From NCBI GenBank assembly GCA_027485815.1, contig JAIXQE010000027.1, positions 1-48,029 of the forward strand: a stretch of DNA of 48,029 nt, in the 5' to 3' direction. Source of the DNA: Opitutaceae bacterium (lineage in GTDB: Bacteria > Verrucomicrobiota > Verrucomicrobiia > Opitutales > Opitutaceae). A program made the position numbers and the translations under genes. Below, one piece after another: positions 43,044-48,029 of the stretch. How positions within the stretch are numbered: position 1 is the stretch's first letter; every line of letters starts with the position of its first letter. The notes under the pieces were generated by a model, which made no database searches, was not told the origin of the DNA, and saw only the letters and a program-made list of their open reading frames with translations.

Positions 43044-45778
43044 TTGGATAGGAATTCCGGGCTACGGATCAAGGCGTGGACGAATTCACGGGTCGCGAAC
43101 GACCTGGCGCCGGCCTGCGCGACGATGCTGGCGATCAGCGGCTCGTCGCTGAAGCCGCACGGTCGGCCGAGGGCGTATTCGATCAGCGCGGAGGCGAAGC
43201 CGCGGGCGAAGCTCTCCTGCTGGCCGGCGATGATCGCGCGCAGCTCGAAGTAATCCCGGAAGGGAGGGCCCCGGTGCAGCGTGCCGCCGGCGTCGATGAT
43301 CCAGGTCTTCCGCGCGTTCGGGAGCGGTTTGCCGTGCTCGTCCCGGGCCTCGTAGGTGTCGGTGGTCCGCCACTGGCCGACGGCGTCGAAGTTCTCGAGG
43401 CCGAAGCCGATCGGGTCGATCTTGCGGTGGCAGTTGGCGCACTGCGGTTCCTCCTGGTGCTTCCGGAGCCGTTCGCGCGCCGTCAGCAACTGGCCGCCGA
43501 GGCGGGCGAGCTCCGGGACGTTGGCGGGGGCCGGGGGCGGAGGCTCGTGGAGCAGCTTGCGCAGCACCCACGCGCCGCGCTCCACCGGATTCGTGTGCTG
43601 GCCGTTGCTGCCCATCGCCATGATGGCCGCCATGCCGAGCAGTCCCCCGCGCGGGGAGCCGGCGGGGAGCGGCACCTTGCGGAACGCGTCCCCCGTCACG
43701 CCGGGAATCCCGTAGTAGTCGGCGAGCAGCGCGTTGATCACCACGTGGTCCGCGCTGAGCAACTCCCCGAGGCGGCCGTTGTCCCGCAGCAGGGCGCCGA
43801 AGGTCTCGTAAACTTCCTGCCGCGCGGCCCCCTTCACCGCGTCGTCGAACCGCGGGTGGAGGGTCTGGCTGAATTGGAAGAGATCCAGGCGGTCCAGCGT
43901 CAGCCATTGGGAAAGGAACGGGCGCACGAAGTGCGCGGAGCGCGGGTCGTCCAGCAGGCGGTCGGTCTGGGCCTTAAGGATCTCGGGCCGCTGGAGCTGG
44001 CCCAACGAGGCGAGGTCGCGCAGGGCGCGGTCCGGCGGGGCGCCCCAGAGGAAGTACGAGAGCCGGGTCGCGAGCTCCCCGCCGTCGAGCGGGCGGCGGG
44101 CGGCGTCGGGCTCCGGTTCGGCGCGGTAGAGGAAGCGCGGGGACGACAGCACAGCGGCCAGGGCCTGCTTGAGCGCGTCCCGGGGCGTGCCACCCATCGC
44201 GTGGCGCGATGTGTGGAGCCGCAGCAGCCGATCCACCAGGCCGTCGGGTGCCGGAACGCCGCGGTAGGCCTCCTGCGCGAACCGCGCGAGGGCGGCGCGG
44301 AGTCTTTCCGCGGGCACGTTTGCCAACTGGTTGTCGAGCGGCAGGTCGAGCGCGCGGAGGCCGGGGGGCAGGGTCCCGGGCGAGACGGGCTGGCGCTCGA
44401 TCTCCATCCAGTCGATCCAGATTGCCACCTCGGGCCCGTGCCCGTTGCGCTGCACGGCCTCGCGGAACAGCTGCTGCGACCGCGCGAGGTTCATGAAGCC
44501 GCGTTCGCGCACGAACAGCTGGCGGTGATTCTGTTCCACGTTCGCCCGGGTGAGCGTGAACGGGATCTCGATCACCTCCGGCGCCTCGAGCGTGCCGGTG
44601 ACATGATGGGTGCTGCGCGCGGGCGTGCCGGGGCCGGCCACGTAGGCGCCCTTCAGGCCGAAATCCAGGAAGCGGCGCTCCGCGGGGGCGCCGGGCGCGG
44701 CCGCGGCGCGGATGCGGACCACATAGTCCCCCGGAGGGAAATCCCGCGGGATGGGCAGCCGCGGCTCGGTGGCGAGTCCGGTGCCGCCGAAGCCGAAGGG
44801 CTGGCTATTGGAGCGCACGGGCAGGTAGGCGCCCCGGTCGAGGGCGGGCAGCCGCAGGTAGTAGTCGTCGTAGCGGATGAAATCCACGTACTCCCGGTGT
44901 CGGTAGATGATCCGCGGGTTGACCTCGGTCTCCTTGCTGAAGCCGAACTCCATCGGGCTCGGGGCGCCAGGAATCTTGTGCCAGTGGAAACGCAGGTCGT
45001 CGGCGGTCGGCGCGTCCTGCCGCAACTTCGCCACCAGCGCGGCGTTCTCGGGGAGCGCCGCGGCGTCGTCCACCGCCTTCATCCAGCGCTTCATCCGCTC
45101 GATGGCCTCCAGCGACTCCCGGTTTCGCTTCAGGAACGCCGGATGGCCCGTTTCCAGCTCCAACCGGAATCGCCGCGGCGTGGAGTCGACGGCCGCTGCC
45201 CGGAGGGCCTCCTCGAGCGCCTCGAGCGCCAGCGTCTCATAGAGCTCGAACTGGTTGCCGTTCACAAACAGGCCGGCGCCCACGGTGTCGAAGTGGGGAC
45301 CGCCCGTGTCGGCCGGCAGCGGGCTCACGTCGACGTGGACGCCGAGGAGAGCGTGCAGCGTGTTCGCGTACTCGCGGCGGTTGAGCCGGCGGAGCGTGAT
45401 CACGCCGTTCTGATCCGCGAGCCTCCGGCGCGCGGCGACCAGCGTGTTCGACAGGTCGTCGAGGAAATTGGCCTTCGCGTCGGGCGCGGGCTGCGGCTCG
45501 TCCTCGGGCGGCATCTCGCCCGCGTTCAGCGCGTTGAGGATCTTCTGCCAGCGCTCCGCGGTGGGCAGATCCGCCAGTGCCAGCGGCAGGTCGTCCACCC
45601 GGAACCGCCCCTTCTGCTTTTCCGCTCCGTGGCACCCTTGGCAATTCTTGGCGAGAAAGTCCCGGTGCCGTTCCGGCATCGTGCCCGCGGCCGTGTCCGC
45701 CGCGCGCGCGGTTGCCCCGCCGGCCGCAAGGAGCAGCAGTCCAACGCGGACGAGGTGCGGGATCAGGCGTGGGAGCAT
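43040..45778 (-). CDS. PVC-type cytochrome-c DUF1587/DUF1592/DUF1588/DUF1585 protein
   Basis: A 912-residue exported protein with a signal peptide (VGLLLLAAGGATARA). A cytochrome-c domain with C46-Q-G-C49-H50-G binds heme. Then come DUF1587 (VITLRRLNRREYANTLHALLG), a central beta-rich region probably carrying a carbohydrate-binding-like module (PPGDYVVRIRAAAA, RFLDFGLKGAYVAG), DUF1595 (LARFAQEAYRGVPAPDG), DUF1592 (ATRLSYFLWGAPPDRALRDL), DUF1588 (PRGGLLGMAAIMAMGSNGQHTNPVERGAWVL, with CANCHRKIDPIGF as a second CxxCH) and DUF1585 (TREFVHALIRSPEFLSK). Two CxxCH motifs indicate a di-heme periplasmic protein. It is coupled to the DUF1552 gene downstream and lies 16 bp after the lectin-fold gene. 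Confidence 0.92.
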   Translation of the reverse strand: MLPRLIPHLVRVGLLLLAAGGATARAADTAAGTMPERHRDFLAKNCQGCHGAEKQKGRFRVDDLPLALADLPTAERWQKILNALNAGEMPPEDEPQPAPDAKANFLDDLSNTLVAARRRLADQNGVITLRRLNRREYANTLHALLGVHVDVSPLPADTGGPHFDTVGAGLFVNGNQFELYETLALEALEEALRAAAVDSTPRRFRLELETGHPAFLKRNRESLEAIERMKRWMKAVDDAAALPENAALVAKLRQDAPTADDLRFHWHKIPGAPSPMEFGFSKETEVNPRIIYRHREYVDFIRYDDYYLRLPALDRGAYLPVRSNSQPFGFGGTGLATEPRLPIPRDFPPGDYVVRIRAAAAPGAPAERRFLDFGLKGAYVAGPGTPARSTHHVTGTLEAPEVIEIPFTLTRANVEQNHRQLFVRERGFMNLARSQQLFREAVQRNGHGPEVAIWIDWMEIERQPVSPGTLPPGLRALDLPLDNQLANVPAERLRAALARFAQEAYRGVPAPDGLVDRLLRLHTSRHAMGGTPRDALKQALAAVLSSPRFLYRAEPEPDAARRPLDGGELATRLSYFLWGAPPDRALRDLASLGQLQRPEILKAQTDRLLDDPRSAHFVRPFLSQWLTLDRLDLFQFSQTLHPRFDDAVKGAARQEVYETFGALLRDNGRLGELLSADHVVINALLADYYGIPGVTGDAFRKVPLPAGSPRGGLLGMAAIMAMGSNGQHTNPVERGAWVLRKLLHEPPPPAPANVPELARLGGQLLTARERLRKHQEEPQCANCHRKIDPIGFGLENFDAVGQWRTTDTYEARDEHGKPLPNARKTWIIDAGGTLHRGPPFRDYFELRAIIAGQQESFARGFASALIEYALGRPCGFSDEPLIASIVAQAGARSFATREFVHALIRSPEFLSK

Positions 45779-45794
45779 GGGGTTCGCCGGCGGG

Positions 45795-46580
45795 TCACTT
45801 CACCTTCCAGAGCTTCACGTCGTCAATCCAGACGGTGTTTGGAACGAGGAAGCTGAACCAACGCTTCATCGGGTGCGCGAAGCCGGCGGAGCGGTGGCGG
45901 GCGACGACCTTTCCGTCGAGGCTGAGGCGCATCTCGTCGCCCTCGGTTACGAGGACGAGCTCGTGCCACTCGGTGTCCGCCTTCCAGGGTACGGTGACCT
46001 GCTTGGTTTGGAGCAGGGCGTCGAGATCGGCCGGCAGCTTCTCCTTGCGGTCGAGGTAGGGATGCCGGCGCTGGCGGATCTCGAGGTCCATCACGCCGGT
46101 CTTCCAATCCATGAGGGTCACGCCGGACGCGGTGAGATTGGCGTAGCACAGGTGCCCGGCGTGGATGCCCTTGGTCTCGCGGTCGACGAAACCGACCTGG
46201 AGCGACTCACCCTTGCTCAAGCCGGGGAACCGGAAGCGCACCACGGCGCCGCCATCGGTGAAGCCGGCCTCGTGGTGGATGTGGGCGGCGTGGCCGGCCT
46301 CCTTCGAGGCGCTGGCGATCTTGAGGATACCGCCGTCGAGATCGGCCATCTTGATCTGCGGTACGCGGTCGGCGGTGGCGCTGTTCCAGCCGTTGCCGAT
46401 GGCCTTGGCGAGATTGCCGGCCTCCTCGCGCTCGAAGGCATCGTGGAAGATCAGGGCGCCCCGGGTGCGCAGCCAGGTCGCATCATCGCCCGGCGGGGTG
46501 GAGGAGCCGGGAGTCGCGGCGCGCAGCGCGGCCAGTGAGGCGAACAACAGGACGAGGCGGATGAGGGGAAGGGAATTCAT
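45795..46580 (-). CDS. Secreted lectin/glucanase-fold (DUF1080-like) protein
   Basis: A 261-residue exported protein with a signal peptide (LIRLVLLFASLAALRAA). The mature part looks like a concanavalin-A-like beta-sandwich: LIFHDAFEREEAGN start, AVVRFRFPG, LQVGFVDRET, WHELVLVTEGDEMRLSLDGKVVARH, ending VWIDDVKLWKV. This pattern occurs in DUF1080 (3-keto-disaccharide hydrolase-like) and LamG-type domains of Verrucomicrobiota and Planctomycetota. No catalytic residues can be assigned. It sits directly upstream of the DUF1592/DUF1552 pair and 66 bp after dgoK on the same strand. Carbohydrate binding is a reasonable but unproven role. Confidence 0.78.
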   Translation of the reverse strand: MNSLPLIRLVLLFASLAALRAATPGSSTPPGDDATWLRTRGALIFHDAFEREEAGNLAKAIGNGWNSATADRVPQIKMADLDGGILKIASASKEAGHAAHIHHEAGFTDGGAVVRFRFPGLSKGESLQVGFVDRETKGIHAGHLCYANLTASGVTLMDWKTGVMDLEIRQRRHPYLDRKEKLPADLDALLQTKQVTVPWKADTEWHELVLVTEGDEMRLSLDGKVVARHRSAGFAHPMKRWFSFLVPNTVWIDDVKLWKVK

Positions 46581-46646
46581 CGAGGGGAAGAAGGGAAAAT
46601 CCGGGCGGCGCGGCGATCCGGCGGCAAGGGTTGGAGGATCATGGGT

Positions 46647-47651
46647 TCAAAGGAGTCCGCGGTGCCGGGCCACCCGCAGTTGACCCGCGATGAGGCAATC
46701 GTCGGCGTCCAGCACCGACTGCAGCGCCCCGGGCGCCAGCACCTCGAACGCCCTCCGGTAGGCGGCCAGCAGCGGACCGGAGCCGACGAGCGTGACCGGA
46801 ACATCCGTCGCCGCCAGCTCGCGCACTTCCGCCCCGATCAGCACGCCGCTGAGGTAATGGTAATTGGCGGTCGCCGGGCAGGCCTCCAGCAGCGCCCGCG
46901 TGCGGGTGTGGAAGATCGCGTTGAGCAGGTTCCCGGTTGCCCCCCCTCGTACGCCCGCGGCGAAGCTGGCGAGCTGTTCCGCTTCGGCCGGCGCGGCTCC
47001 GGGCGTCACGGAGTTGGCCAGCACGCTCCGCGTCGCCAGCAGCTCGAAACACTCGCCCGTCATGTAGGTGCGGAAGGCGACCGCGTGGGTGCCGCGGACT
47101 TCGATGTGCTTCGAGTGCGTGCCGGGGAAAACCAGCACGCGGGGCACCGCGGGCGCGGTCCGTGCCTCGGCGCCGAGGGCGATGGCGCCGATGAGCTGGG
47201 TTTCCTCGCCGCGCATTACGTCGTCCTGGCTCCGGACCCCGGAGATGAGCAGTACCGGGTGGGCCAGCCCCTCCTCCGGGCCCAGGCGCGCCGTGGTCAG
47301 GCCGCTGCCGTCCAGGGCCAGCGGGAGCGCGGCATACGGCAGCTCGCACAGGCCCAGCGTCGACGAGGCCATGCCGGAGATGACCAGCGGCAGGCCTGCC
47401 AGCGCGGAGCCGGCCTGGTCGCCGATCCGGGCGAGATGCTCCGCGAGGATGCGCGAAAAAAAGCTCCCCCGATCTTCGGGCCGGGCGCCGGCGGCCTGCC
47501 AGGCGCCGAAGGTGGCGGCGATCCCCTGGTCGCCCCGGCTGACGGCGAGGACCCGGCGCGTCGGGCCATCGACGAGGCGCAGGCGCAACACGGAGGTGCC
47601 CCAGTCGCAGCTGAGGAAGCACGGGGCGGATGCTGCGGCCGGTGCCGTCAT
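46647..47651 (-). CDS. dgoK: 2-dehydro-3-deoxygalactonokinase
   Basis: A 334-residue kinase matching the DgoK family. It phosphorylates 2-keto-3-deoxy-D-galactonate (KDGal) in the De Ley-Doudoroff galactonate pathway. Landmarks are D16-W-G-T-S (phosphate/ATP loop), GMASSTLGLCELPYAALPL, SGVRSQDDVMRGEETQLIGA (a highly conserved DgoK block), FPGTHSKHIEV, and TGECFELLATRSVL. The ATG at 47651 makes an ATGA overlap with the stop of the upstream enolase-superfamily gene, showing translational coupling. That partner would supply the KDGal substrate. A KDPGal aldolase is not in the window and should lie further away. Confidence 0.92.
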   Translation of the reverse strand: MTAPAAASAPCFLSCDWGTSVLRLRLVDGPTRRVLAVSRGDQGIAATFGAWQAAGARPEDRGSFFSRILAEHLARIGDQAGSALAGLPLVISGMASSTLGLCELPYAALPLALDGSGLTTARLGPEEGLAHPVLLISGVRSQDDVMRGEETQLIGAIALGAEARTAPAVPRVLVFPGTHSKHIEVRGTHAVAFRTYMTGECFELLATRSVLANSVTPGAAPAEAEQLASFAAGVRGGATGNLLNAIFHTRTRALLEACPATANYHYLSGVLIGAEVRELAATDVPVTLVGSGPLLAAYRRAFEVLAPGALQSVLDADDCLIAGQLRVARHRGLL

Positions 47652-48029
47652 GCGAACTGCTCGGCGAAGCGCGCGTTCCACTCGATGCCGAGACCGGGCG
47701 CCGCGGAGACGTGATACTCGCCGCCCTCCCGGACGAGGGGGCTCCGCAGGAAGCCGTTCGCGGCGTCGAACACGTGCGGGTTGAATTCGCAGAGCGGGCA
47801 GTTCGGGGTGGCCGCGGCGAAATGAAGCGCGGCGGCGATTTGCGGGCCCATCGCGATGCTGAGGTGAGGGACGATGTCCCCGGGGAATGCGGCGGCGATG
47901 CGCAGCGACCCCGTGATCCCGCAGCGGCCCAGATCGGGCTGCAGGACGCCGACGCTGGGGAGGAACGGCTGCAGCTCGCGGAGGCTGCGGTAGCTCTCGC
48001 CGAGCGCGAGCGGCGTGCGGATCGCGGCG
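47648..48029 (-). CDS. Mandelate racemase/enolase-superfamily sugar-acid dehydratase, C-terminal fragment
   Basis: The 3' end of a gene that starts beyond the right edge of the window; the frame is open to base 48029. The last 126 or so residues include LQPDLGRCGITGSLRIAA and VPHLSIAMGPQIAAALH. This is the C-terminal barrel strand region of the mandelate racemase/muconate-lactonising family, with the His of PHLS in the position of the general acid/base or its neighbour. Members include galactonate, gluconate and other sugar-acid dehydratases. Translational coupling to dgoK (ATGA) makes a D-galactonate dehydratase (DgoD-type) the best guess, but the substrate-defining N-terminal part is missing. 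Confidence 0.8.
   Translation of the reverse strand, partial: AAIRTPLALGESYRSLRELQPFLPSVGVLQPDLGRCGITGSLRIAAAFPGDIVPHLSIAMGPQIAAALHFAAATPNCPLCEFNPHVFDAANGFLRSPLVREGGEYHVSAAPGLGIEWNARFAEQFA

Overview
The window is a very GC-rich, densely coded bacterial chromosome segment. Its gene content points to the PVC superphylum, most likely Verrucomicrobiota and probably an Opitutaceae relative. The reasons are: two pairs of planctomycete-type cytochrome/Tat proteins (DUF1549-DUF1553 with DUF1501, and DUF1587-DUF1592-DUF1588-DUF1585 with DUF1552), a secreted formylglycine-type sulfatase, a secreted PQQ-like propeller, a very large NHL/Ig-like surface protein, and a recA preceded by TGTTC-N4-GAACA, the LexA motif reported for Verrucomicrobia. 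The lineage is inferred; there is no rRNA in the window. I see no prophage, insertion sequence or CRISPR array.

Layout. 1-336: 3' end of a DEAD-box RNA helicase. 3804-293 (minus): a four-gene operon with a SIS-domain protein, a BadF/GlcNAc-kinase-like kinase, a secreted N-formylglutamate-amidohydrolase-like protein and a '3-methyladenine glycosylase'-like protein. 3912-4609: a VOC protein and a DUF2007 protein, convergent. 4981-11268: a 2095-residue secreted protein with two complete six-bladed NHL propellers, behind a good sigma-54 promoter candidate. 11269-11560: a terminator, hairpins and a short degenerate tandem repeat. 14776-11561 (minus): a TonB-dependent receptor, divergent from recA (15039-16127) across a perfect LexA-type palindrome. 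16204-19000: sulfatase and PQQ-like protein.

26130-19064 (minus): a UDP-glucuronate-epimerase-like gene, a DUF486 membrane protein and the full NHLM/NHLP peptide-export triad (HlyD-like adaptor, C39-peptidase ABC transporter, second ABC transporter). No precursor peptide is visible, so this is an orphan RiPP-type exporter. 26290-32918: a monothiol-like glutaredoxin (CGWS) followed by gltB and gltD. A strong intrinsic terminator, with a possible antiterminator, lies in the gltB leader. 32962-34519: a DUF5069 protein and an unrecognised conserved protein with a kinase-like look.

34654-39148: cytochrome/Tat pair 1. 40135-39179 and 41135-40218 (minus): a secreted esterase and purC. 41263-41340: tRNA-Glu(TTC), whose 3' end is duplicated 233 bp downstream inside a repeat patch. 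48029-41727 (minus): an enolase-superfamily sugar-acid dehydratase (partial), dgoK, a secreted lectin-fold protein and cytochrome/Tat pair 2. Overall this reads as a polysaccharide- and amino-sugar-degrading bacterium with a large secreted and periplasmic protein investment.
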